A stretch of DNA of 64,000 nucleotides from Brevundimonas sp. NIBR10 (GTDB lineage: Bacteria; Pseudomonadota; Alphaproteobacteria; Caulobacterales; Caulobacteraceae), in the NCBI RefSeq assembly GCF_027912515.1, contig NZ_CP115464.1:3511501-3575500 (forward strand). The letters run 5' to 3'. Position numbers and translations under genes: made by a program. Positions within the stretch are counted from its first letter, which is position 1; each line of letters begins with the position of its first letter. Shown here piece by piece: positions 43,089 to 51,847 of the stretch. The notes under the pieces were generated by a model. That model saw nothing but the letters and a program-made list of their open reading frames with translations, did not search any database and was not told the origin of the DNA.

Positions 43089-43958
43089 TCAGCCCATCCG
43101 GCGCAGGACCAGGGCGCTCCAGGCGTCGCGATGGATGCGGCGTTCCAGCCGGAACCCCTTGGACAGATAGGCGGCGGTCACGCGCCGTTCCTGCGTCCGC
43201 AGCAAGCCCGACAGGATGGCGACGCCGCCGATCCGCAGTGCCAGCTTGATGTCCTGGGACAGGGCGACCAGCGGCGGGGCCAGGATGTTGGCGAACACCA
43301 GATCATAGGGGCCGTGCTGGCGCACCCGGCGATCGTTCAGGCCCGAGGCGTGGACAAACGAGGCCCTGGCCTGATTCAGTTTGGCGTTCTCGTTGGCGAT
43401 GCGCACCGAGGGGCCGTCGATGTCGGTGCCGACGGCGACCTTGGACCCCGTCTTCGCCGCCGCGATGGCCAGGACGCCCGTGCCGCAGCCGACGTCGAGC
43501 ACCTTGTCGAAGGTCTCGCGCTTCAGCAGTTCATCATAGGCGACGAGGCAGCCGACGGTGGTGCCGTGGTGGCCGGTGCCGAAGGCGGCGCCCGCGTCGA
43601 TCTTCAGCGCCACGGCGCTGAGCGGAACCTGGCCCTGGTCGTGGGCGCCGTAGACGAAGAACCGCCCGGCCTTGACCGGCGGCAGGCCCGACAGCGACAT
43701 CGCCAGCCAGTCGGCGTCGGCCAGAACCTCGACATGGACGGTCACCTCGGGGTGTTCCGCCAGGCGCGCCTGCAAGGCCTCGGCCTCGTCCGCCGTGGTC
43801 GGGAAGGCGTCGATGCGCCAGATGCCCTTGTCCTCGTCTTCCTCGAGGATGGAATAGGTGGCCCCCTCCAGCATGACGTCGGCGTCGATGGCCTCAGCGG
43901 CGGCTTCAGCGGCGGCACGGGGGCCACGGGCGATAATCTGGAGTGCGGTTTGGGACAT
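43089..43958 (-). CDS. prmA: Ribosomal protein L11 methyltransferase
   Basis: A 289-residue SAM-dependent enzyme that trimethylates ribosomal protein L11. It shows the substrate-binding N-terminal domain and the Rossmann part with [20 protein letters not shown], the SAM loop [39 protein letters not shown] and [15 protein letters not shown] (the NxxxxP-type motif IV). Normal length is near 290. It stands alone, divergent from the histone-like gene. Confidence 0.93.
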   Translation of the reverse strand: MSQTALQIIARGPRAAAEAAAEAIDADVMLEGATYSILEEDEDKGIWRIDAFPTTADEAEALQARLAEHPEVTVHVEVLADADWLAMSLSGLPPVKAGRFFVYGAHDQGQVPLSAVALKIDAGAAFGTGHHGTTVGCLVAYDELLKRETFDKVLDVGCGTGVLAIAAAKTGSKVAVGTDIDGPSVRIANENAKLNQARASFVHASGLNDRRVRQHGPYDLVFANILAPPLVALSQDIKLALRIGGVAILSGLLRTQERRVTAAYLSKGFRLERRIHRDAWSALVLRRMG

Positions 43959-44043
43959 TTCTCAAACGCCGGTATGGTGGCGAATCGAAAGCACACAGGA
44001 CACGCCATGGCGGGTCCGTTCTAACCGAGGGGTCGGGCATTCC

Positions 44044-44802
44044 ATGGCTAAGTCACCGTCTGCGTCGAGTTCAACGTCGCCGAAACCGGCGAAGGCCGCT
44101 TCCAAGCCCAAACCGGCGGCAAAGTCGAGCGCCGTGACGGCCGAGACGGCAAAACCCGCCGCTGCCAAGGCCCCCAAGCCGGTCAAGGCTGCTGCGCCCA
44201 AACCCGCTCCGAAGGCCGCCGCCAAGCCGGTCAGCGCACCGGCCACCCGCGCCAAGCCGGGCCCCAAACCCGGCGCCAAGGCCGCCAAGACGGCTGCAGC
44301 GGTGACGACCACGACCGCTCCGGCCGTCGCGCCCAAGGTCCGCGCCAAGCCCGGCCCGAAACCCGGTGCCAAGGCGGCCAAGGCTGCCGCTACAACGACG
44401 CCCACCCCCGCCCCGACCGCGCCCACCCCGACCCCGGCTGCGCCCAAGGCCGTGAAGACGGCGACGAAGACTGCGCCTTCCGCCGCGAAGTCTGCGCCCA
44501 AGGCGACCAAGGCCCCGGCCAAGCCCACCACCAAGACCGCGACGGTCAAGGCCAAGCCGGGTCCGAAGCCGGGCGCTCGCGCCGCCAAGGCTGCCACCGC
44601 AGCCGCCGTGACGCCCGCCGTCGCACCGGCTCCCGCACCCAAGCCGGTCGAAACGCCCAAGGCTGCGGCCAAGCCGGCTGCCGCTGCGACGCCCGCCCCC
44701 GCCGCTGCTGCCCCGGCCGCCGCGCCCAAGCCCGCCGAAGCCCCGGCCAAGCCCAAGAGCTGGCTCGACAAGGTCGCCGACGCCATCTTCGGCAAGCGCT
44801 GA
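44044..44802 (+). CDS. Histone H1-like Lys/Ala/Pro-rich protein
   Basis: A 252-residue, very basic low-complexity protein made almost entirely of Ala, Lys, Pro and Thr. The unit (R/K)AKPGPKPGA(K/R)AAK occurs three times, at residues 69, 100 and 169, and resembles AT-hook or H1-tail DNA-binding repeats. The only non-repetitive part is the C-terminus SWLDKVADAIFGKR, a short amphipathic helix. By composition it probably binds DNA or RNA, as do bacterial H1-like proteins; this is inference. A strong terminator follows. Confidence 0.8.
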   Translation: MAKSPSASSSTSPKPAKAASKPKPAAKSSAVTAETAKPAAAKAPKPVKAAAPKPAPKAAAKPVSAPATRAKPGPKPGAKAAKTAAAVTTTTAPAVAPKVRAKPGPKPGAKAAKAAATTTPTPAPTAPTPTPAAPKAVKTATKTAPSAAKSAPKATKAPAKPTTKTATVKAKPGPKPGARAAKAATAAAVTPAVAPAPAPKPVETPKAAAKPAAAATPAPAAAAPAAAPKPAEAPAKPKSWLDKVADAIFGKR

Positions 44803-44830
44803 TCGCCTCACACGCCGCTGAAAAATGCGA

Positions 44831-44863
44831 AAGGCCGGACGGGTTGCCCCGTCCGGCCTTTTT
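44831..44863 (+). terminator. Rho-independent terminator of the histone-like gene
   Basis: A 13-bp stem AAGGCCGGACGGG (44831-44843) / CCCGTCCGGCCTT (44848-44860) with a 4-base loop, followed by a T-run. Confidence 0.95.
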
Positions 44864-44888
44864 CGTGTCCGGCGAAGGACGCGGTAGA

Positions 44889-45101
44889 TCAGTCGGCGGC
44901 GAGATCCTCGGCCAGGATGGCCATCTCGAACATGAAGCTGCCGTCCTCGTCCTCGTCGTCGAAGACCACGCCGATGAATTCGTCGCCGACATAGACCTCG
45001 GCCGAATCGGTTACCTTGGGCCGGGGCTTCACGGCGATGCCGCCGGTGTTGAAGGTCTTCTTCAGATGCGTCTCGATGCGCTTCATGTCGGTGGCGTTCA
45101 T
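44889..45101 (-). CDS. DUF3126 family protein
   Basis: A 70-residue acidic protein: NATDMKRIETHLKKTFN, AEVYVGDEFIGVVFDDEDED, SFMFEMAILAEDL. It belongs to a small family restricted to alphaproteobacteria, of unknown function. Its stop lies just beyond the terminator of the convergent histone-like gene. Confidence 0.9.
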   Translation of the reverse strand: MNATDMKRIETHLKKTFNTGGIAVKPRPKVTDSAEVYVGDEFIGVVFDDEDEDGSFMFEMAILAEDLAAD

Positions 45102-45171
45102 CGGGGCCTCGTTTCGTCTCAGGGGATTTGGCGGCGGACCCTAGAGAAGGGCGGCGACGTTGGAAACCCAT

Positions 45172-45370
45172 CTCCTCCCCGTGCGCAGCATGGGGAGGTG
45201 GATCCGACCTCTTCGGGAGGAGACGGAGGGGGTGACACGGTGCTGGCGATGAGGACTTCTGACACCTGATCCGGGGGCGGAAAGTGACGCCTCGTTCAGA
45301 CCGCGTCGCCCCCTCCGTCACGGCGCAAGAGGCGCCGCGCCACCTCCCCATGCTTCGCACGGGGAGGAGA
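45172..45370. repeat. Palindromic intergenic repeat, type B, copy 2
   Basis: About 199 bases that fill the space between DUF3126 and the cysE stop. The left end ctcctccccgtgcgcagcat followed by ggggaggtgg is mirrored at the right by ccacctccccatgcttcgca followed by cggggaggag; further in, ggagacggagggggtgacac faces gcgtcgccccctccgtca. It has the same two-ended architecture as the other repeats but a different sequence. Confidence 0.75.
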
Positions 45371-45371
45371 A

Positions 45372-46208
45372 TTAGATCACGAAGTCATAGACCACATCGG
45401 CGAGCGTATGATCCATCGTGCGGGCCGGGGCGTCGCCGGTGGGGCAGTTGACCAGGCGAGCGGGGACGCCGGCGACGGTGCAGCCCGACGGCACGGGTTT
45501 CAGGACGACGGAACCCGAGGCCACCTTGGCGAAATCACCGACCTCGATATTGCCGAGCACCTTGGCGCCGGCACCCAGCAGGACGCCGCGTCCGATCTTG
45601 GGGTGACGATCGCCGCGCTGGGCACCCGTGCCGCCCAGGGTGACGCCGTGCAGCATCGACACCTCGTCGCCGACCACCGCCGTCTCGCCGATGACGATGC
45701 CCGTGCCGTGGTCGAAGAACAGGCCCTTGCCCAGTTTCGCACCCGGATGAATGTCGATCTGGAACAGTTCGGAGATGCGGCTCTGAAAATGAAAGGCCAG
45801 GGTCTCGCGCCCTTGGGTCCACAGCCAGTGGGCGACGCGCGACGCCTGAAGCGCCTGGAATCCCTTGAAATAGAGGAAGGGCTGCAACAGCGAGCGGATC
45901 GCCGGATCGCGCTCGGCGACCGCCTGAAGATCGGCCTCTGCCGCCGCCACGATCGAAGGGTCCGACCAGAAGGCGAAGGCGCAGACCTCGCGCACACTCA
46001 TCTGGGCCAGTTCGGCGTCGCCGATCTTGCGCGCGATCTGGAAGCTGAGGGCGTTGGCCAGGTCGAAATGCGACAGGATGGTCGCATTCATCATCGAGCC
46101 CAGATGCGGCTCGCTGCGCGTCGCCTCCTCGGCCGAGGCGCGCAGTTGCGACCAGATCGACGGGGCTTCCTGATCGGCGACGACCTCAAGCCTTGGGGGT
46201 GTGGACAT
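45372..46208 (-). CDS. cysE: Serine O-acetyltransferase
   Basis: Makes O-acetylserine from serine and acetyl-CoA, the entry to cysteine synthesis. The 278-residue product has the helical N-terminal domain (IWSQLRASAEEATRSEPHLG) and the left-handed beta-helix of hexapeptide repeats: IDIHPGAKLGKGLFFDHGTG, IVIGETAVVGDEVSMLHGVT, LGGTGAQRGDRHPKIGRGVL, LGAGAKVLGNIEVGD. The His in the FDHGTG segment is the catalytic one. The C-terminal extension ends in Ile, as needed for binding cysteine synthase. Confidence 0.96.
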   Translation of the reverse strand: MSTPPRLEVVADQEAPSIWSQLRASAEEATRSEPHLGSMMNATILSHFDLANALSFQIARKIGDAELAQMSVREVCAFAFWSDPSIVAAAEADLQAVAERDPAIRSLLQPFLYFKGFQALQASRVAHWLWTQGRETLAFHFQSRISELFQIDIHPGAKLGKGLFFDHGTGIVIGETAVVGDEVSMLHGVTLGGTGAQRGDRHPKIGRGVLLGAGAKVLGNIEVGDFAKVASGSVVLKPVPSGCTVAGVPARLVNCPTGDAPARTMDHTLADVVYDFVI

Positions 46209-46230
46209 GCCGCCGCTCCTGTTCCCGAAC

Positions 46231-46881
46231 CTAGCTGCGCGTCAGCATGGCATGCGCCAGCCAGCCCGGCAGAAGGCCCTCCTTGGCCATATGGTACGCC
46301 CGATACGCTGTCGCTACCGTAAACGAATCCGGGATCGCCCCGCGCTCGATCTCGTGCAGCAGGGTCATGAACGGCACCCGCACCACGGTCAGCACCTCGG
46401 TGGGATCGGGGTCCAGCGGAACCGGCGTCAGATCCCAGGCGATCCAGGTCAGGCCGATCTCATCGGTGATCGAGTTGGACACCTCGATCCGCAGCGCCAG
46501 TTTCCAGGACGCGGCCTTCAGCCCGGCCTCTTCCGCCAGTTCGCGCATGGCGCCTTCGAGCGGATCCTCATCGAAGGGCGCACCGCCTTCCGGCATTTCC
46601 CAGGAATAGTTGGCGTGCGCGAACCGCGCCTGCCCGACCAGGGTGACGGTGCCGTCCGCGTGAACCGGCAGGATGCCCGTCGCGACATTGCGGAACCGCA
46701 CCACGCCGTAGCGGGCATCGCGTCCGGTGGGAGCGACGGCCTTGTGCTCGGTGACCTGCATCCAGGGGGTGTCGTGGACGACCTCATGCCCCAGATCCTG
46801 CCAGGGGACCGGCGTCGGCATGCCCTCGGCCCAGCTTGGGATGATGGCTTGAGATATATCTTTGGGGGCGCTATCGGTCAC
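46231..46881 (-). CDS. Nudix hydrolase (ADP-sugar pyrophosphatase type)
   Basis: A protein of about 216 residues with a perfect Nudix box, GGAPFDEDPLEGAMRELAEE plus AGL. The surroundings (ARYGVVRFRNVATGILPVHA, LVGQARFAHANYSWEMPEGG, then ITDEIGLTWIAWDLTPV) resemble ADP-ribose or nucleoside-diphosphate-sugar hydrolases. Start uncertain: GTG 46881 is used; TTG 46914 and ATG 46821 are alternatives. It is divergent from the nitroreductase gene with a very short shared promoter region. Confidence 0.87.
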   Translation of the reverse strand: MTDSAPKDISQAIIPSWAEGMPTPVPWQDLGHEVVHDTPWMQVTEHKAVAPTGRDARYGVVRFRNVATGILPVHADGTVTLVGQARFAHANYSWEMPEGGAPFDEDPLEGAMRELAEEAGLKAASWKLALRIEVSNSITDEIGLTWIAWDLTPVPLDPDPTEVLTVVRVPFMTLLHEIERGAIPDSFTVATAYRAYHMAKEGLLPGWLAHAMLTRS

Positions 46882-46925
46882 CCGCGATCTATGGCCCAGA
46901 CGACGACAGAACAACAGACGAGGCG

Positions 46926-47534
46926 ATGACCATGACCGATGCCGTTCCCCTGGGCGCGCCCCTTCCCCTGCCGACGCCCTCGGCCGAACTGCGCGCGCGG
47001 CTGGCCGTCCGGCGTTCGGCGCCGGCCCAGGCCCTGACGGTGCCTGGACCCGACCGCGATGCGATCAAGGACATCCTGACCCTGGGGGCCCGCAGCCCTG
47101 ACCACGGCAAGATGACCCCCTGGCGGTTCGTGGTCATGGGGCCGGAAAGCCGCGCGGAGATCGCCGAACAGCTAGCAGCCCTGGCGGTCGCCAAGGGCCT
47201 GCCCGGCAAGGCCCTGGCCGTGCTGGCCAAGCTGACCGCCGCGCCCGTGTCGATCCTGGTGGTCTCGACCGCGCGCCCCGGCCCGAAGCCGGTGTGGGAA
47301 CAGGAACTCAGCGCGGGGGCCGTCTGCATGAACCTCGAACACGCGGCGTCGGCGTACGGATTCTCGTCCTGCTGGATCACCGACTGGTACAGCTATGACG
47401 CGGAAGGGGCGGCCCTGTTCCGCGTGGCGGAGGGCGAGCGGATCGCGGGCTTCATCCACATCGGCACGGCAGCGGAAGCGCCGCTGGAGCGCGAACGGCC
47501 GGACATCGCCGCCCTCACTCGATATCAGCCCTGA
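46926..47534 (+). CDS. Nitroreductase family FMN protein (YdjA-like)
   Basis: A 202-residue flavoprotein of the nitroreductase superfamily: RRSAPAQALTVPGPDRDAIK, LGARSPDHGKMTPWRFVVMG (FMN phosphate region), AGAVCMNLEHAASAYGFSSC, WITDWYSYDAEG and AGFIHIGTAAEAPLERERPD. It uses NAD(P)H and FMN to reduce unknown substrates. The ATG at 46926 has GAGGCG upstream. The VOC gene follows after 41 bases. Confidence 0.9.
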   Translation: MTMTDAVPLGAPLPLPTPSAELRARLAVRRSAPAQALTVPGPDRDAIKDILTLGARSPDHGKMTPWRFVVMGPESRAEIAEQLAALAVAKGLPGKALAVLAKLTAAPVSILVVSTARPGPKPVWEQELSAGAVCMNLEHAASAYGFSSCWITDWYSYDAEGAALFRVAEGERIAGFIHIGTAAEAPLERERPDIAALTRYQP

Positions 47535-47575
47535 TCCCTGCTAGGCTGGGCGAAACGTCCGCTGGAGGATCGGTC

Positions 47576-47956
47576 ATGGCCCTGCCCCCGTCTGCGACGG
47601 CAATCGCCTTTGTCTTGACCCGCGACCGGACGGTCTCCGACGCCTTCTATCGCGACATCCTTGGCCTGACGTTCAAGATGGACGACGGGTTCGCGGCGGT
47701 GTTCGACCTGAACGGGGCGGACCTGCGCATTACCCATGTGCCGGACCACGTGGGGGCCCCGCACCCGGTGCTGGGCTGGCAGGTGCCCGACATCGCCTCC
47801 ACCGTCGCCGACCTGACGGCCAAGGGGGTCGTCATGACGATCTATCCGGGCATGGGCCAGGACGAGACGGGCGTCTGGACCTCACCCGACGGCAAGGCGC
47901 GCGTGGCCTTCTTCCCCGATCCCGACGGAAACATGCTCAGCCTGACCCAGTGCTGA
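47576..47956 (+). CDS. VOC (glyoxalase/bleomycin resistance-like) protein
   Basis: A 126-residue single vicinal-oxygen-chelate domain: TAIAFVLTRDRTVSDAFYRD, ILGLTFKMDDGFAAVFDLNG, LGWQVPDIASTVADLTAKGV, KARVAFFPDPDGNMLSLTQC. The DPDGN motif near the end is typical. Substrate is unknown. GGAGG lies upstream of the ATG. It follows the nitroreductase gene in the same direction. Confidence 0.9.
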   Translation: MALPPSATAIAFVLTRDRTVSDAFYRDILGLTFKMDDGFAAVFDLNGADLRITHVPDHVGAPHPVLGWQVPDIASTVADLTAKGVVMTIYPGMGQDETGVWTSPDGKARVAFFPDPDGNMLSLTQC

Positions 47957-47958
47957 GG

Positions 47959-48699
47959 TCAGCCGCCTAACCCCGGCTTTCGCCACTCCATCATCAGGAA
48001 CCAGGGCGCGCGGTTGTAGTGGGCGACGCGGGCGGGATCGCCGCCGATGGCGCGGGGCTCGTCGAAATGGGTCAGGGTCAGGCCCTGTTCCAGAAGCAGT
48101 CGCATATAGGTCGACAGTGGCCGGTGCCAGTTCCGGATCCGGATCCCCCGCCATTCGATCCAGGCCGAGCGTTCCTCCAGATACTGGTCCATGGCGTGGG
48201 CGCGGCGACCGTCGGCCAGGGTCTGCCAGCCCATCTCCGCGACGTCTCCAGCGGAGTTGTAGGCCGCCAGGTTGCCGATCAGCAGGACGCCGCCGGGGGC
48301 CAGCACCCGCGTCATCGCGGCGATCGCCGCCGCCGCGTCGGGGATGTCGATCAGGGACAGGTAGGCGACCACCAGATCGAACGCGCCGTCCTCGAAGCCC
48401 AGGCTCTCTGCACCTTCGACACGATAGTCGCCCGACGGATCGAGCGCCCGCGCCCGGTCGATCAGGCTGGGGGCCGGGTCGATGCCGGTGACCGCGATGC
48501 CCTCGGCGGCCAGCATCCGGCAGAACCGTCCCTCGCCACAGCCGACGTCCAGGGCGCGCCGAAAACCGCCCGCCCGGACGCGCGCCATCATCGGTCCGTC
48601 CAGCACCGACTGCCGGCCGAAATCGCCGTCGTCGCCGAGGTGGGCGATCCAGGCGGCGGCGGACTGTTCCCAGCCGTCGTCCTGAGGGTCTTCGGTCAT
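47959..48699 (-). CDS. Class I SAM-dependent methyltransferase
   Basis: A 246-residue methyltransferase (Methyltransf_11/25 type) with the SAM loop RALDVGCGEGRFCRMLAAEG, the acidic GIDPAPSLIDRARALD, FEDGAFDLVVAYLSLIDIPD and VLAPGGVLLIGNLAAYN. Substrate unknown; a small molecule is likely. Start ATG at 48699 overlaps the stop of the DUF817 gene by 4 bases, so it is the last gene of the queF-DUF817 unit. Confidence 0.9.
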   Translation of the reverse strand: MTEDPQDDGWEQSAAAWIAHLGDDGDFGRQSVLDGPMMARVRAGGFRRALDVGCGEGRFCRMLAAEGIAVTGIDPAPSLIDRARALDPSGDYRVEGAESLGFEDGAFDLVVAYLSLIDIPDAAAAIAAMTRVLAPGGVLLIGNLAAYNSAGDVAEMGWQTLADGRRAHAMDQYLEERSAWIEWRGIRIRNWHRPLSTYMRLLLEQGLTLTHFDEPRAIGGDPARVAHYNRAPWFLMMEWRKPGLGG

Positions 48700-49547
48700 C
48701 GCGGTTCCTCCTGGGGGCGGTGGACCAGCGACACCAGAACCACCGAAATCATCATCAGCAGGAACCAGCTGCCCAGCTTGGCCAGACCGACCGGATGCCA
48801 GCCGTCCTCCTGACCCGGATAGACCCAGGCCCGGGCCAGTGTGCCCAGGTTCTCTGCGAACCAGATGAAGACCGCGACCAGCAGGAACCCCAGCAGAAAC
48901 GGCATCGACCGCCGCGTCCGGTCCGGCGTGAAATAGAACCAGCCCCGTCCGAACAGCACCGCCGTCGCCACGAACAGCCCCAGCCGCACGTCCGACAGCC
49001 AGTGATGGGAAAAGAAGTTGACGTATATCGCGGCCGCCAGCAGCCAGGTGGTCCACAGCGGCGGATAGTGGCGGAACCGGATGCCGAAGATGCGCTGGAT
49101 CCGCGCGATGTACGACCCCACCGCCGCATACATGAAGCCCGAAAACAGCGGCACATCGCCGATCCTGAGCAGGGACGGTTCGGGATAGATCCACGACCCG
49201 TGCGCGGTCTTGAACAGCTCCATGACGGTGCCGACCACGTGGAAGACGAAGATCACCCGCGCCTCCTCCCAGCTTTCCAGCTTGAGCAGGAGCATCGCCG
49301 CCTGGATCGCCAGCGCCGCGACCACGAGGAAATCATAGCGGGCGACGGATGCCCTGTCGGGCCACAACAGATGCGTCCCCAACAGCAGGACCAGCATCAA
49401 GCCGCCGAACAGACAGGCCCACCCCTGCTTCAGCCCGAACATCAGGAACTCGAAACCGTAGCGCGACCATGCAGCGCGGTCGGACCAGGCCTGGAGTCGC
49501 GCGAGGAGATCGCGGCCCCAGGCTTCGAGAGGGAGGCGTTGTGTCAC
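48696..49547 (-). CDS. DUF817 integral membrane protein
   Basis: A 283-residue protein with about eight hydrophobic helices and the DUF817 signature stretches [60 protein letters not shown] and the C-terminal [20 protein letters not shown]. Role unknown. The start is the GTG at 49547, overlapping the queF stop by 4 bases; the open frame continues upstream inside queF but without DUF817 similarity. Confidence 0.9.
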   Translation of the reverse strand: MTQRLPLEAWGRDLLARLQAWSDRAAWSRYGFEFLMFGLKQGWACLFGGLMLVLLLGTHLLWPDRASVARYDFLVVAALAIQAAMLLLKLESWEEARVIFVFHVVGTVMELFKTAHGSWIYPEPSLLRIGDVPLFSGFMYAAVGSYIARIQRIFGIRFRHYPPLWTTWLLAAAIYVNFFSHHWLSDVRLGLFVATAVLFGRGWFYFTPDRTRRSMPFLLGFLLVAVFIWFAENLGTLARAWVYPGQEDGWHPVGLAKLGSWFLLMMISVVLVSLVHRPQEEPR

Positions 49548-50005
49548 CCCCGCCCGCGATAGGTCGGCACGCCCTGGTCGGGGAGCCACAGACCCTCGGG
49601 CGGGGTACCGGTCTGCCAGAAGACATCGATGGGGATGCCGCCGCGCGGGTACCAGTAACCGCCGATGCGCAGCCATCTGGGCTTGAGCAACTCGGCCAGC
49701 TTCAGCCCGATGGCCACGGTGCAGTCCTCGTGAAAGGCGCCGTGGTTGCGGAAGGCGGTCATGTAGAGCTTCAGGCTCTTGGACTCGACCAGCCAGTCGC
49801 CCGGCGCATAGTCGATGACGATGTGGGCGAAATCCGGCTGGCCCGTGACGGGGCACAGGCTGGTGAACTCGGGCACAGTGAACCGCGCCAGATACAGGGC
49901 GTCCGGATGCGGGTTCGGCACCCGCTCCAGGACGGCGGTTTCGGGACTGGTCGGCTGGGCGGTCTGGGCGCCGAGCTGGGAGAGGCCGGAGGTGTCGGTG
50001 GTCAT
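49544..50005 (-). CDS. queF: NADPH-dependent 7-cyano-7-deazaguanine reductase (QueF, short form)
   Basis: Reduces preQ0 to preQ1 in queuosine synthesis. The 153-residue product is the unimodular type. The nucleophile Cys is in [20 protein letters not shown]; the QueF motif [20 protein letters not shown] contains the substrate-binding Glu and the basic and aromatic positions; [20 protein letters not shown] completes the fold. No other queuosine gene is in the window. Confidence 0.96.
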   Translation of the reverse strand: MTTDTSGLSQLGAQTAQPTSPETAVLERVPNPHPDALYLARFTVPEFTSLCPVTGQPDFAHIVIDYAPGDWLVESKSLKLYMTAFRNHGAFHEDCTVAIGLKLAELLKPRWLRIGGYWYPRGGIPIDVFWQTGTPPEGLWLPDQGVPTYRGRG

Positions 50006-50051
50006 GGCCGGGATTTAGGCGTCCCGGCCGCCCGACGCAAAGACCCGTGCG

Positions 50052-50750
50052 TCAGAAGTTGGCCAGGGTGCGGGGCGGCGGCCCATAGGCGTTGTCGCCC
50101 GGCTGGCCCGGCGTCACGCCAAGCCAGATCATGAAGGCCAGATTGATCAGCAGCGCCAGGCCCATCAGACCGAACGCGCCGCCGATTCCGGCCAAGGCGC
50201 GATAGTCCTCGTGATAGCCGTGCATCCCGACGAAGGTGCCGACGAAGGCCATGGCACCGAGGACGACGGCCGCCGCCGTGACGCCGTAGGGAATGGCCGC
50301 CAGCCAGCCCGACTTGCCCATGTCGTGCAGCCGCTTGGATGACACGCAGACCCCGAAATAGATGCTGGCCAGCGAAATCACCGTGCCGATCAGCGGCACC
50401 CAGCTAAGCAACAGGCCCGCCACGAACAGGATGATGATCCCGATCCAGTAGTCCTTCTGGCCGATACGTCCGTTGGCGTCGAGGAACAGGGTCCGCCAGT
50501 CGAAGGCCGACAGGCCCGAGCCGGCCACGCCCGGCGTATAGGCGGTGGAGGAAAACCCGGCCGGCTGTTGCGCCAGGACGATGACCTGGGTCGCCGCGCC
50601 GCCCTCGGCGACGAAATCGACCTTCATGCCGGCCCGCACGGGGGTCAACTGCTGAAGATCGGCGCGGGCGAAGGTGTAACGCAGGCCGTCGTCGCCGCTG
50701 ATCAGGCCGGCGCCGGGACCGTCGTCATAGGTCAGAATCTCGCCGCGCAC
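50052..50750 (-). CDS. Fusion of a cold-shock-like domain and a DUF805 membrane domain
   Basis: A 232-residue protein. Residues 1-62 look like a cold-shock/OB domain (RGEILTYDDGPGAGLISGDD, GLRYTFARADLQQL, AGMKVDFVAEGGAATQVIVL). After a short linker comes DUF805 at about 90-215, with WRTLFLDANGRIGQKDYWIG and three to four membrane helices, SSKRLHDMGKSGWLAAIPYG marking the family. AGGAGA lies six bases before the GTG 50750, which supports that start. Similar fusions link a small nucleic-acid-binding fold to the membrane; function unknown. Confidence 0.82.
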   Translation of the reverse strand: MRGEILTYDDGPGAGLISGDDGLRYTFARADLQQLTPVRAGMKVDFVAEGGAATQVIVLAQQPAGFSSTAYTPGVAGSGLSAFDWRTLFLDANGRIGQKDYWIGIIILFVAGLLLSWVPLIGTVISLASIYFGVCVSSKRLHDMGKSGWLAAIPYGVTAAAVVLGAMAFVGTFVGMHGYHEDYRALAGIGGAFGLMGLALLINLAFMIWLGVTPGQPGDNAYGPPPRTLANF

Positions 50751-50903
50751 GCCGTCTCTCCTGTCGAAGGGGCCTGGATGGCCGAGCGCGACCATAAGGG
50801 CATGGGCGTCGCGGCGACAAGCCGGACAAGGCCTTCATCCAGGATTTGCCTTCCCCGACGTCGCCTGCTGTAAGCGTAGCCAAAGACAACGGAGGACGAC
50901 GCT

Positions 50904-51836
50904 GTGGCCATTCCCGCTTCCCTGCAAAAGGGTCTGAAGCTGCCGGTGATCTCGGCGCCGATGTTCCTGGTGTCCGGGCCCGACCTGGTGGTCGAGGCGT
51001 GCAACGCCGGCGTCATCGGCACCTTCCCGTCGCTGAACCAGCGCACCACCGAGGGCTATCGGGACTGGCTGGTCGAGATCAAGTCGCGGCTGCATCCGGA
51101 TGCGGCAGCGTTCGGGGTCAACCACATCGTCCATGGATCGAACGACCGGCTGATGGCCGATCTGGCCGTGACGGTCGAGCATCAGGTGCCGCTGGTCATC
51201 ACCTCGCTGGGCGCGGTCAAGGATCTGGTCGATGCGGTCCATGGTTACGGCGGGGTCGTCTTTCACGACATCGCCAACGTCCGCCACGCGAAGAATGCCG
51301 CCAAGGCGGGCGTCGACGGTCTGATCCTGGTGGCCAACGGCGCGGGCGGCCATGCGGGGATCATCAACCCCTTCGCCCTGGTCAACGAAGTGCGCCAGTT
51401 CTTCGAGGGCACGATCATCCTGTCGGGCTGTCTGTCGACGGGTCAGGACGTGGCGGGGGCCCTGATGATGGGAGCCGACTTCGCCTATCTGGGCACCCGG
51501 TTCATCAACACGACCGAGTCGGAGGCCCAGGACGCCTACAAGGCCATGATCATCGATTCGGGTGCCACCGACATCGTCCACACCCCGGCGGTGTCCGGCA
51601 TCCCGGCCAACTTCATGACCAAGTCGCTGGAGGCCAACGGCATCGATCCGAAACACCTGCCCGAACACAAGCTGGACATGGGCGAGGAGGCCCGGGCGTG
51701 GAAGACCGTCTGGTCCGCCGGCCAGGGCGCAGGCACGATCCACGACGTCCTGCCGACCGCCGAACTGGTGCGCCGCCTGCGCGACGAATATGCGCAGGCC
51801 ACGGATCAATTCGCCAGAAAGGCCATCGTCGGTTAG
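50904..51836 (+). CDS. Nitronate monooxygenase (2-nitropropane dioxygenase family)
   Basis: A 310-residue FMN-dependent TIM-barrel enzyme that oxidises alkyl nitronates. Features: LKLPVISAPMFLVSGPDLVV, GTFPSLNQRTTEGYRDWL, VFHDIANVRHAKNAAKAGVD, LVANGAGGHAGIINPFALVN with the catalytic His, LSGCLSTGQDVAGALMMGAD and FAYLGTRFINTTES. The GTG at 50904 has GGAGG eight bases upstream. It is divergent from the DUF805 gene, and TorF follows after 11 bases. Confidence 0.92.
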   Translation: MAIPASLQKGLKLPVISAPMFLVSGPDLVVEACNAGVIGTFPSLNQRTTEGYRDWLVEIKSRLHPDAAAFGVNHIVHGSNDRLMADLAVTVEHQVPLVITSLGAVKDLVDAVHGYGGVVFHDIANVRHAKNAAKAGVDGLILVANGAGGHAGIINPFALVNEVRQFFEGTIILSGCLSTGQDVAGALMMGADFAYLGTRFINTTESEAQDAYKAMIIDSGATDIVHTPAVSGIPANFMTKSLEANGIDPKHLPEHKLDMGEEARAWKTVWSAGQGAGTIHDVLPTAELVRRLRDEYAQATDQFARKAIVG

Positions 51837-51847
51837 ACCGTGGGCGG

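Noticed and set aside
44248-44590. Repeated units in the histone-like gene as a CRISPR or other DNA repeat array
   Set aside because: The repetition is at protein level with synonymous differences and irregular spacing.
49544-50005. A queuosine or deazapurine DNA-modification cluster around queF
   Set aside because: Only queF is present; neighbours are DUF817, a generic methyltransferase and DUF805, with no queC, queD, queE or dpd genes.
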